Below, piece after piece: positions 11,967 to 23,822 of a DNA stretch of 64,000 bases (within the stretch, counting starts at the first letter, position 1; every line of letters starts with the position of its first letter). This stretch comes from Penicillium oxalicum (Eukaryota > Ascomycota > Eurotiomycetes > Eurotiales > Aspergillaceae). The notes below the pieces were generated by a model, which searched no databases, was not told where the DNA came from, and saw nothing but the letters and a program-made list of their open reading frames with translations. The translations under genes and the position numbers were made by a program. The stretch lies in contig NC_064655.1 in NCBI RefSeq assembly GCF_001723175.1, positions 1,488,001 through 1,552,000 on the forward strand, in the 5' to 3' direction.

Positions 11967-12633
11967 CTAAAGCCGGCGCTCCATGCGGTTCAGCTTGACA
12001 GCGGTTTTGATCTGCGTTGAAATGAATTAGCTAATGACCATTGCAAAGCGCACACATTCAATAGCTCATTTCCAATCTAGACAAGCCCAAGAGGTTCGTC
12101 GTGATAACAAGCTTTGGGTGTCAGGAGCAGCCAAGGGAGGTCGGAGATAGGCATAAAACGGACCTGAGTTCTTGTGTGTTGTCCACGAACGGGCAATCCG
12201 AGTGCATGACGGCGACCACGGTAGGTACCAGTCTCCTTGAGACGTTTGATATCGTTCAAGACTTCTCGGCGCAAGTCATTCTCAATCTTCATGTCCGACA
12301 ATATCGCGGTGAGGTCGAGAACTTGCTTGTTGGCCAGTTCCCCAACACGACAGGTTGGATGAATGTTGAAGCGAGCCAGGAGACGAGAGGAAGTATGGCC
12401 ACCAATACCAAAGAAGCTTTCAAGTGATTTCTGCCCATATCTCATTTAGTATCCACCGTCGGGGCTTCTTGCTGGAAAGCATTTGATTATGAACGGCCGA
12501 GCTGGAGTCTCGACGTAGGGTGGACCAACCTTCAGCAGGTTCCGCTCAGGGAAATTGACACCGAGAATGAAGACCTTTAGGTAAAAGATATGTCAGATTT
12601 AAGCCACGGGGAATAGCGGGCGAAACTCACCAT
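11967..12633 (-). CDS. SWS2: Mitochondrial ribosomal protein uS13m (Sws2)
   Basis: Small-subunit mitoribosome protein of 119 residues. Minus-strand exons 12633-12631 (only the ATG), 12574-12530, 12430-12164 and 12011-11967. The joined protein begins [16 protein letters not shown], continues with the S13 helix-two-turn-helix text ([16 protein letters not shown]) and the signature [19 protein letters not shown], and ends in a basic tail [14 protein letters not shown]. All introns have gt/ag ends and the frames join without a stop. S13 contacts tRNA and the head bridge of the small subunit. The odd feature is the first exon: the coding part is just the start codon, followed at once by gtgagt. 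It shares a 362 bp divergent promoter with cyclophilin B. Confidence 0.9.
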
Positions 12634-12995
12634 CTTGAACTGCAATCGACACCAAGCTTACATGGACTTCGCACTCGAATCTCTCCCCCGACGATGACCC
12701 GCGAATTGCGGGAGAAATCATCCGGCAACAAAGTTTTTCCGGTGCATCGATCAGCATGCACGTAGCCCAGCGGGAACCTAGGTTGAAACTTGTAATTTTG
12801 GTAAATCCGAGTACAGCCATTTCCCGGGTATTCTGCCGAGGGTGAGCCATGATATCGAAAGGATTACGGTAACATACCAATGGGTTCTCCGCACGCCATA
12901 GTGCAACTGCAAGTTGTCCTTCTCTCCAATCGTTACTTCCTCACATCTTCTTGTTGTCCTCAGCGTTCCCCGGCTGACAACGTCAATTAACAACG
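12634..12995. promoter_or_regulatory. Divergent promoter region uS13m / CypB
   Basis: Short spacer between the starts of the two divergent genes. No TATA box or known stress element recognised with confidence. Confidence 0.4.
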
Positions 12996-14268
12996 ATGTA
13001 TTTCCGCAGTCTGTTCTTGTCCCTGTTCCTGGTTCTGGCTGTGAGCCTCGCCTTGGTCCAGGCCGAAGATGCAAAGGAACCCCGTGGTCCAAAGGTCACA
13101 CACAAGGTAAATATTGGCCTTTAGATCTCAACCGATGAGGTCTCGCAGAAGTGCTAATTATATCAATTAGGTCTACTTTGATATTCAACATGGAGACGAG
13201 TCACTCGGTCGCATCGTTTTCGGACTTTACGGAAAGACCGTCCCTTTGGTACGTCGCTTCAGACCACTCCTCGTGCGGATCCAGGACTAACCAGCGTATT
13301 ATCATAGACTGCCGAAAACTTCCGGTATGCTCCTGTTAACCCGAATGCAATCAAGAGTATTGCTTACACGTAAACTCAGGGCTTTGGCCACTGGCGAGAA
13401 AGGCTTCGGTTATGAGGGCTCGACCTTCCACCGTGTCATCAAGGACTTCATGATTCAGGGTGGTGATTTCACCAACCACGACGGTCCGTCACACCTGCTC
13501 TGATCAGAAGGTAGCAACTACTGACGTTTTTTGTAGGCACTGGTGGCAAGTCCATCTATGGCAACAAGTTCAAGGACGAGAACTTCAAGCTTCGTCACAC
13601 CAAGAAGGGTCTCCTGAGTATGTCATTTAATTCCGCATGATATCAGCTGGACACGACTCAATCTGACAAATTACTGCTTCTAGGCATGGCCAATGCCGGC
13701 AAGGACACCAACGGCTCTCAGTTCTTCATCACCACCGTTGTCACCTCGTGAGTTTATGCCAACACTATGCGTTCGAATTCTTTCAACTCAGAGCTCCAGG
13801 CTGATTGTGTCCAATTTTCGCAGTTGGCTTGACGGACGTCACGTTGTTTTCGGTGAAGTCCTCGAGGGCTACGATATCGTCGACAAGATCCAGAACGTTC
13901 CCAAGGGTCGCGGTGATAAGCCCGAGAAGCCTGTCACTATTGCCAAGAGTGGTGAATTGGAGATGGAGAAATCGGAAACCGAGGACAAAGGTAGTCGCGA
14001 TGAGCTCTAAAGGCCGGTTTCGGATCCCAAATCTGCTCTTCAGCTCTTCGAGAGGGGTGACTGATGATTCATGTTTTACCTTGACAAAGAACTCGACGAA
14101 CAGCCAACCCCGACCCCTACTCCCGAGGACTCACCAGCAAACGACCAGCTCTCCTTCTCTTTGCAACCCCTTTTGATCTTCGTCGTGCTAGTCGCAATTG
14201 TTGGATTCTATATCAGCCGCCGTCGCAGCCAAACGCGACAGCAAGGTGAGAAGGAATTCGACGCCTAG
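12996..14268 (+). CDS. cypB: ER cyclophilin B (peptidyl-prolyl isomerase), two possible C-termini
   Basis: Secretory-pathway prolyl isomerase. Exons 12996-13106, 13171-13248, 13308-13324, 13380-13483, 13537-13617, 13684-13747 and 13824 onward. Residues 1-23 are a signal peptide (cleavage after LVQA). The cyclophilin fold is complete: [15 protein letters not shown] with the catalytic Arg, [17 protein letters not shown] and [12 protein letters not shown]. If exon 7 is read through, the protein ends at 14010 in SRDEL (213 residues), an ER retrieval signal. If a 99 bp intron 13991-14089 (gtagtc...acaaag) is removed, the frame continues through 14090-14268 and gives 266 residues with a Pro/Thr linker, one membrane helix ([15 protein letters not shown]) and a basic tail RRRSQTR, a type I anchored form. 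The weak donor fits partial splicing. Confidence 0.92.
13991..14089 (+). promoter_or_regulatory. Candidate regulated (retained) intron of cypB
   Basis: Length 99 is a multiple of three; donor GTAGTC is weak, acceptor ACAAAG has a good AG but a poor pyrimidine tract. Retention puts an RDEL-stop in frame within 20 bases; removal adds the membrane anchor. Inferred from the reading frame, not from transcripts. Confidence 0.6.
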
Positions 14269-14316
14269 GCTTCTGGATCAAGGTCCACGTTAGATGTCAC
14301 ATATTCAATACATATA

Positions 14317-14629
14317 TCAAATTTCCACGTAAACCTCATGGGCCGCAGGGTTTGCCATGATACGGAACGAGGCGCTAGCAGTGAAGACGTAACTTGGTCC
14401 CTGATGTCCCATCTGCCATTTTTCTCGTTCGTTGGTATCAATACCTAAACCATCTAAATAGGTAATCGTCCCTTGCAGTACCTCTATCTTCGGCTCTTGC
14501 ATCAGGAAGCAGACACTAGGTACAGTAAGTAGTACATAGAACGAGTGAGAGCAGGGGGAAGGCTGCTTACCTATGGAAACCTCGGCGCCAATAGAGATCG
14601 TGATGGCCCTTACCCACTACCAAAGACAT
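14317..14629 (-). CDS. Small conserved-looking protein, function unknown
   Basis: A two-exon gene of 85 residues: 14629-14571 and 14515-14317, with a 55 bp intron (gtaagc...cctag) that joins the frames exactly. The protein starts MSLVVGKGHHDLYWRRGFH and ends with a hydrophobic strand-like part, YVFTASASFRIMANPAAHEVYVEI. It has no signal peptide, no cysteine motif and no domain I recognise; the alternating polar/hydrophobic C-terminus suggests a small beta-rich fold. Support comes from the clean splice sites, the open frame on both sides and the protein-like composition. It is convergent with cypB, its stop 49 bp from the cypB stop. It could instead be the last two exons of a longer gene, since nothing forces the first Met. 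Confidence 0.5.
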
Positions 14630-16133
14630 CAAGGCACCGGGCTGTGCAGACTAAATGGACTCCTCTGTCCACCGGTAAGGTCCATATTACCCTGATTCAA
14701 ACTCTTGTCACGTCTAGTTGATGAAATATCGGCTATGACTATTGAAAGACCGAAATGCTTCCATTTAACGTGTCCCTAGAAATTGCGTCTTGTTCTTGTA
14801 GGCCTCTGGTCTATCAGAATTTAAAGTTTGGTGACATGCTCAACCATTTCGAGCCTGAAAAGATCTCCGACAAGGCTCGGCATGGCTAGCAAATTTGCAC
14901 CTGGTTCAAGTCCATCATCAACTCAGGTGCATGGCCATACCAAGTCGTTGAGCCAATCGATATCATTCATAGTGCAAGACCTGTCTGCCGAAACACACTT
15001 CTCGCACATCCATATCCATTACATGCGTTCATAACGAACACCGAGGCAGAAAAAAAGCCACATACATCTGTTGATCACCATTTAGGTTAAGAGTGGCGAA
15101 ACGGGACCATGGGATGCGCAAAAAAATGTGCATTTAGTCCGCGAGCCCAGACCGCCCGCGGGGATGGATGGAGTGCCTACTATTCCACAAGGCTGGGACG
15201 CACATACAGCAAGCCGCAGGGAGGCCACCCCTGGGACTCGGGCGTTGAGATCATCAACTGGGCAGTGGCAGGGGGGAAAAACCTTGTCTGGCCAGTGGCC
15301 ACTCGATTGGATACGGTATTTCCACATCCCGGGAGAGCAATACCAGATAATACAAGGCATATAATACATGGGGGACGGGCATGCCCCAGTTTTGTGTAGT
15401 AAACGCGCGTAAATCTTATCTTAGCCCTCGCTTTGAAATAATCAGGTGTATTATACATATCCAAACATTGAGAATTTTTTTATCAAAAATACCATTTGAA
15501 TACACAAGGTTACGATCATTCACAGATCCAGCGAGGACTGTCGTAATTCAGATGTATCTGTACCAGTCATACACACGGACAAAAGCACACAAGCAGGCGT
15601 ACCTTGAAAGTACCTGCTCGATTTGCCTCCTTCCCACAGAAAACCTGCTACATATCCTCCTGCTCTTTTTTTTCTTTTGACCTTTCAGAATCTCATCTCT
15701 TGAAAAATCTCATCTCTTTCCTCTCTTTTCTTGTGTGCTCCTTGAGTCTTTAGAAACTGGGGGTTTTATTTGTTGTTCGTCTTCACACAGTACCCGCTGT
15801 TTGCCACTTTACTTTTTTTTTCCTTCTATCAGCGGAAGGAAAAATTCGCAGGACCAACAACTTACCTTCTCACGCTCCTCTCTTTTCTTGAAGGTCTTTT
15901 TTGTCACGCTCCCTTTGCAAGTATTCTGTACATTCAGACTACCTGCGTTTAATTTCTTGTGAAGTTATTGGTGATTTTGAAAGAACAAAAAAGGAAATGT
16001 TCGTGCTCCCTTCCCCCTCGTTGGCTTGAGGATCTTGCTGTCTTCATCAGGCTTGGGCCTTTTTGAATCGCCTCTCTTCTTCAGCCACTGACTGACCCTC
16101 CCCTTTCACAGAAACACGTCTCAATTCACAATC
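14630..16133. other. Intergenic upstream of DED1
   Basis: 1.5 kb without a gene I can support. The left half has short unrelated ORFs; the right part is the pyrimidine-rich DED1 leader listed separately. No tRNA arms could be folded at the one GGTTCAAG-like string near 14901. Confidence 0.5.
15655..16133 (+). promoter_or_regulatory. Pyrimidine-rich promoter/5' leader of DED1
   Basis: Long CT-rich tracts on the plus strand (for example around 15664-15730, 15806-15830 and 15880-15905), ending in CACAATC directly before the ATG. Such tracts are typical of strongly expressed fungal genes. Role inferred from position and composition. Confidence 0.5.
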
Positions 16134-18266
<2,133 letters not shown>

Positions 18267-19410
18267 ATCAGTCGTGGTCTGATGACGAGGCCGTCAGGTT
18301 TGATTGACTCCCTCCTCTTGTTTCCTTTTGTCTATCGTTGACGGATTCGATCGGAACGCACCCTGAGTTTCATTTCTTTTTGTTCGGTGTTGCTGTACCT
18401 CAGGGCTCGGCTTTGTCATGATTACCACGACTCTCCTACGCGTTTTGTTTAGATTCATGTCCGTGCGTTGATTACGTTTTGCTTTCGTCCCATCTTCGCT
18501 TTTTTTCCCCTTTATCCGATTTATCGGATCTAGTGTTTGCTTCTTATGTTGCTGTCTTGTTACATGGTTTGGCCTTTCATATTGGCTCCATTTGGCATTG
18601 TTTTAGACACGGGGCGTTCGAGCAGTTCTGGTTATCATCATGTTGCTCTCGGTTGATTGTCATCAAAATGTCACCTGGAAGCAACCTGGTGATCGGCACT
18701 GCATGAACATCATAGAATGCGTTGTCTTTTCTGTCCGTCTCTCATCAGATACCCCATTTTGTTCGAGCGTTCCCATGGCTCGGGAACCACGTTCGAATGA
18801 CGCGCGCGCCGAGCAGAGAGTGCATCTCTCTATGAAAAAGTGCTTTCTTTTACAGCTGCATTCCTTCTCCATCGGTGTTGTCTGAGCTGCATCGGTTGAT
18901 TTTTGCAGCATGGACTCCTGACAGCGTCGGTATCTCGTGGCGGACTGTTATCTTGTGATGCCGCCCTTGTGTGTCTGTTTAGTGTGCGACCTGTTATTTA
19001 AAATTCAAAGGATTTTACCTGCCCTTGTATTTGCACCCACCTCCCGCTCGATGCTCAACATCCGTCGAGACTTAAGACTTCGAATCTCCATCATATGGGG
19101 GTTTACTAGGTATATTGCTAGATCCTGACATCGTGTGGAACTAACTGTGAGGTCACGTCCGTGCTCGCAGTACGAGCATGGGATTACTAGTAGGTGCCTT
19201 CTCTGTGATCACCAACCTTGACATCCACCTGATGGTCGTTATGGATTTGTGTTTTTCGGGACATCACCCTTACCTTGCGAGGCTTTTGGAGACCCTTGGT
19301 GGTTGATGAGGTTATGTCTACGTAGATTCTTGATCTGCATGTGGTTCGAATAGGTATCTCTGTTAAGTTCGATCTCTTTTGGCGAGTCGCTCCGATCGTC
19401 TCAGTTCAAA
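18267..19410. other. DED1 3' UTR and spacer
   Basis: T-rich sequence after the DED1 stop that is probably a long 3' UTR at first, then unremarkable spacer. No gene or repeat recognised. Confidence 0.45.
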
Positions 19411-20391
19411 TTAAATCCCATCGTGTAATAGTTTGCGTTTTACGGATCCCGTATAAAAGCCACGCGGTTGGAGGCTTTTCCTAACAGAAGTACTGGCTTG
19501 ATCTACTGTCTCCTGAGAAATAGTGTCGCTAGTCATCGAAGCCCGCTTGCGTACGTCGTTATTAAATTCTAGCGAATGGGGTTTGTGATCGGCTAAAGCC
19601 AGCCTAGAAGAGAAGCCGAGGAAGCATTCTTTGGGGTCGACCCTATCCGAGTAGGCGCTTAGAAGAATTCTTACAAATTGGTCTCCTCGTTCCTTATTAT
19701 CTGAGGCTAAAGAAGGGGGCTGTCTTTTTGAAAAGTTTAATAGAAATTCGGCCGGTGAAATCGTGTCGCCAACTGGCTCCCTTTTTCCATTCTGGCCAAA
19801 AATTGATTCAAAAATCACAATTCTAGCTGACCGTCCACGAGATGCACGGAAATAAGTACCGTCATCATCCTAGAGAACCCTAGAGGAGAAGGGGAGGAAG
19901 AATTTTGGATCTTGTCTTTCCGAAAGGATGACTATAGCACCTCGTCCGAGGAGGATATCGTCTTGCTTGCCATTCTCTAGGCTACAAGGTATATCGGGCG
20001 AGAACAACCTTGGATGGCTTTTTCAGATAACCGATCGGTTGACTAAAAATTCTGTTGGCCACATATCCCCCGTTTGGAATTCTGAAACATCGAATCGCAT
20101 AGTCACACGGCCTTCCTCGCTTCGCCCTTGTAGCTGTTTAGACCTATTCGAGCTGCTTGGCAGCATGTTTTCTGTAAAACCAAACTCTCAGCGATTAGAT
20201 TCCATGAATTGTATCGCACGGCGGTACAGGCTTAGCGAGAGCCTAAGAAGTTGATCAACACCCACATATGTAGGTATAGAGGAACCACACGCCCGAAGGT
20301 TCACCAATACCCACCATTGATGGGATTCAAAATGCGCGAAAGTCGATTCTGCAAATCCAAGAGGTAAAGTTTCAAGGTCAGAGGAATTTCT
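19411..20391 (-). pseudogene. Decayed gene with tandem protein repeats, family unknown
   Basis: On the minus strand a single reading frame from 20391 to 19411 is broken only by three stops (TGA 20190-20188, TGA 20025-20023, TAG 19872-19870). The segments between are 67, 54, 50 and 153 codons and all look like protein. Two related blocks occur in the same order: GDMWPTEFLVN then RQDPKFFLPFSSR, and GDTISPAEFLLN then RVDPKECFLGFSSR, about 50 residues apart in each copy. This internal homology in one frame is hard to obtain by chance and argues for a relic of a repeat protein. The stops are of types that C-to-T or G-to-A changes can make. I do not recognise the family. The last 135 residues could still be expressed alone. 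Confidence 0.5.
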
Positions 20392-20394
20392 CTA

Positions 20395-20993
20395 GTAATA
20401 GGGCTAAACGGAAATTCATCTGGTTCTTATTAGGAAAGCAAACAGTTCAAAATTTGCCTATTTCGACCTCGTTATCGGGCTCATGTCGCGTCGCGGGCAT
20501 GGGTACGAACCGTTTTTTGGTGACGCGGGTACCTATCGCGCAGGGAATACTTTTATCAGTTCCAAGAAAGTAACTGGGCCAGCGAGAGAGGCTGAGAGGT
20601 ACAATGGCACTGGTACATAATACACCGTCACTTGGGCCAATCTTTGCAGCTGACTTTCCAGCAAGTAGAGGATCCGTCGCTCGGCACAACACCACTTCCT
20701 GACAGAAGCTCCAAATCCAGTTCCGATCTTTCCACCTATCTTCACTCCTTGACCACTCCGTTTTCCTTCTCCTCTCCCCGACCCTGCATCTTCCAATCAT
20801 TTCATTCATCCACTCCTCACTAGCTCGATCGATATTTATCTCGTCCTTCCGTTTTCGTTCAGCGCCATTTTAACCAAAGGGGGCAACGCACCTTGGGTTG
20901 ATTCACAATCCTGCCCCCCTCGAACCAAAGCCTTAGCGACACTGGCCAGCAGATACCAAAATCACACTGCCTCGATTGCATTCATCGCTCAAC
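20395..20993. promoter_or_regulatory. IES1 upstream region
   Basis: CT-rich plus strand before the IES1 start (about 20740-20830). Minus-strand ORFs here look like shadows of this composition. In frame with the relic next to it, stops follow directly upstream of 20394. Confidence 0.4.
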
Positions 20994-23485
20994 ATGGTCG
21001 ATGTGGAGCCAACACCGGTTGACGATTCCGTCGCAGCGTCTGAGGCGACAGAGGACCAGTCTCACAATGCGACAGTCAGCGCAACGGTCGGAACAAGGCG
21101 CCAGGCCAATGGCACAATCGGCTCGGTCTATTCTGGCAATAAGATCCGACATCTGAAGAAGGAAGATGGCATCCCACTGTGGCGGAAGGACATTCAATAT
21201 CAGTTCCTTAAACTGGTCTTTGAGGACAAGACTCCTGTCTTCACGCGATACCCAGACGGCAAGAAGAATTGCGATTTTGCCGACATCTACATAGACGCGA
21301 TGGCCAGGAGTAGCAAGACCAGCAAGATTTTGAAAGACAAGCTTCAGAACGATAAACCTGCCGCAATCAGCATGGCCATGGTCTGTCTATTAGTCAATTT
21401 CGGTCGCATGAACACCACCCTGAACTGTATGACTCTGTTGCCGTCCCTGCCCCTTCCCACAAACTTTTGATGCAACGGTGAAGCTAACTCTCGCCCTCGT
21501 TGAACCAATTTGCAGTCTTCCCGGAAATGCGTGCGCAGTTACGAACCTATCACTCCATCCCTTCCCTGCAAGCCTATCAGGACTCCAATGCCTACAAGCA
21601 GCTACAGGATGCTCCCCGTCTGAAGTCCATCTTGAAGGGTGCATCTGAAGATGTGGATCAGCCCAACACATTGGACAAGATCAAGCGACAGGCGATTCCT
21701 CGTACGAACCCCGTCAACCTTATCTTCGTGTTGGCTCAGTATGCGCCAAAGGTGTCTGAGATTCACTTCTTCCCACCCCGCGACTTTTTCGATCTGGTCA
21801 TGAGGTCCACTTTGAGTAGCGAGACTCGCGCAAAAGCCTTCTTGTGGCTGATGTGGTGGTACCTGGAAAGCGACTTCTCGCGAGAAGCTGCTCTGAACAA
21901 CCCCTTTGGCGCGGGACTCGAAGGCGAGGGCACCGACGGCCTTCCCATCAAGGTCCCCGCGTTCGAAAGTTTGACGGAAGAACAGGCTAATCAGGAGAAC
22001 GTGGACACGCCCGAGGAACTCGATTACGGTGAAGCCAAGAGATTAGAACGCAAAAGTGAGTGATCTGATGGATCCAGACAGTGGCCAAGCTAGCTGGCTA
22101 ACAACACTCATAGGGATTCTGGAGGAGGATGAGCCAATTCCCCGCGCGCCAAAGCGATCAAGAAAAGGTATTTGCCTGCCATGTCCCATGCAATATGCTT
22201 CACAAACCTGACTTTGGACCGTATAGATTATGCCGTCGACGAAGACTCGTTCGTGGGGGACTACTCGGGTACTGGGGGCCGCGGCTCTGCCTTGTCAACT
22301 CCTATGCATACATCTGCGAAGCGTGGCCTGGATGACGACGAGGATGAAATCACTCCTGGCTATTCACGGCATCGAAGCAAACAGGCCAAACGAGACTCGT
22401 CGCTGAATCGGGTTGTGGGTCATCAGCGACTTATTCTCAAGACGCGCATGGATCAGACCCCAGACGCCTCGCCGGCTCCTCCGGGCTCTGGTCACCCTGT
22501 TTTGAATCGCTTCATCGCTGAACCGTCTTTGTCACACGGCTCTGGCCGTCGACCACGGCCACTCACACAACACCAAATCGCGGTCGAACAGAATCGGCGA
22601 CAGCGGATCGAGTACTTGTTGGCCAAGCGGAAAAGCAACGCTTACCGCACTCTCCGGCAAAAGCGAAACAATGAAATTCCTTGCGTGCGCTACGGCCGTC
22701 TTCTGCAAGGGCTGCCTGATGGCTACGACACAGAGGATGAGGAAAAGTCATGGGGCAAGGGTGGACTCCTGCCCAATCCCAACGAGGAGGATGACTTTGG
22801 TGAATGTGCCAGCTTCTTCCTCTCGGTCGTGCGCAAAGCTTCCAGACGTCTGGACCGATGGGACTACGAAGACGCCAATGGACCGAAGAAGGATCGACAG
22901 AAAGAACGCGAGGAACGTCAGAAAGCCAAGGCAGCCATTGAGGCTAACGTACGAGCAAGCAGCAATCGCGCCCGCCCGCGCATTCCACGCTCTGCCGCCG
23001 CGAAGCGCAAGTCCACTGGCCCAGCGTCTACTCCAAGCGCGACGAGAAAGACAGCGGGAGCCCGTGGAAAGGCTGCCCGTAATCGTCTTGCTGCTGAAGG
23101 CCCGGACACTCCCGCGGCCGGTACTCCGGACTGGGATGCGGAGAATGCTGCAGGGGACGAAGACCTCGAAGGCGAGCTGGATGAGCTTGACCGCGAGCTC
23201 TTGGGTGAGGCTTCCGGGGAGGAAGACGGTGGTCCTCGGGATGGCGAGGGAGAAGCCGAGGGCGAAGCCGAGGGAGAAGGAGAAGGAGAAGGAGAGGGCG
23301 AGGGCGATGGAGACGGGGATGGGGATGGGGATTCCACAGATGAATCCGGTGATGAGGAAGGTGATGTGGATGTCGACGAGAATTCCTCGACGTACGATGG
23401 TCCCAACGGATACGCACGCCATGGGAGTTCCTCCCCTGCTCCACACGGTCAGCATGACGGTGATGATGATGCGATGGAAGACTGA
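20994..23485 (+). CDS. IES1: INO80 chromatin-remodelling complex subunit Ies1-like
   Basis: Nuclear protein of 761 residues from exons 20994-21426, 21516-22055, 22114-22167 and 22227-23485; all introns have good borders and keep frame. It resembles the fungal Ino eighty subunit 1: the conserved part near 45-75 reads KIRHLKKEDGIPLWRKDIQY, followed by a helical region (AYDSNAYKQL type, FLWLMWWYLESDF near 285-300). The middle holds basic stretches (SRKD, KRKSNAYRTLRQKR) and the C-terminal 120 residues are acidic, with a Gly-Glu/Gly-Asp repeat. The Met at 20994 is the first in frame; a TTG six codons earlier is less likely. Ies1 is a fungus-specific, poorly characterised INO80 component. The assignment is from recalled family text, so moderately sure. 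Confidence 0.72.
23226..23341 (+). repeat. Hexanucleotide-like GGNGAN repeat inside IES1
   Basis: Imperfect repeat of GGNGAN units coding for a (Gly-Glu)n then (Gly-Asp)n run. Likely length-variable between strains. Confidence 0.8.
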
Positions 23486-23822
23486 GAAAAGTTGTCGTTG
23501 TGTATTGCTGCGCTATAATTGGAGCCATTTGTGTTCCTGATTCCTACATTTATTTTCACATTTTGAAGCCTCGAGCTGTATTAGTCTTTCTACCGACTTT
23601 GGCCTAATAATTGATGTCATACCCTCGCACGATCTTAACGACTCACGCGTCTTTAATTCCAGTGTTGCCTCTAGCTCAAGACCGATCCGATGTATGCATG
23701 GACGGTGGCGATCCTTCTCAGAGACTTGCCAGTGAAATTGTCTAGATTGTCTGTGACTTTGAAAGTGAAATTTCTATTAATTCAAAGCTTTCTTTGACAG
23801 GCCCACACGGCGCATCCTCGTG
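23486..23822. other. Intergenic, shared 3' region
   Basis: Space between the convergent IES1 and glucosyltransferase genes. No gene seen. Confidence 0.55.

Noticed and set aside
14890..14935. Possible tRNA (GGTTCAAG string)
   Set aside because: Flanking bases do not form a T stem and no anticodon arm can be drawn.
22748..23540. Several long frames opposite and alongside the acidic 3' end of IES1
   Set aside because: Produced by the GGNGAN repeat, which is open in nearly all frames; only one frame continues the conserved protein.
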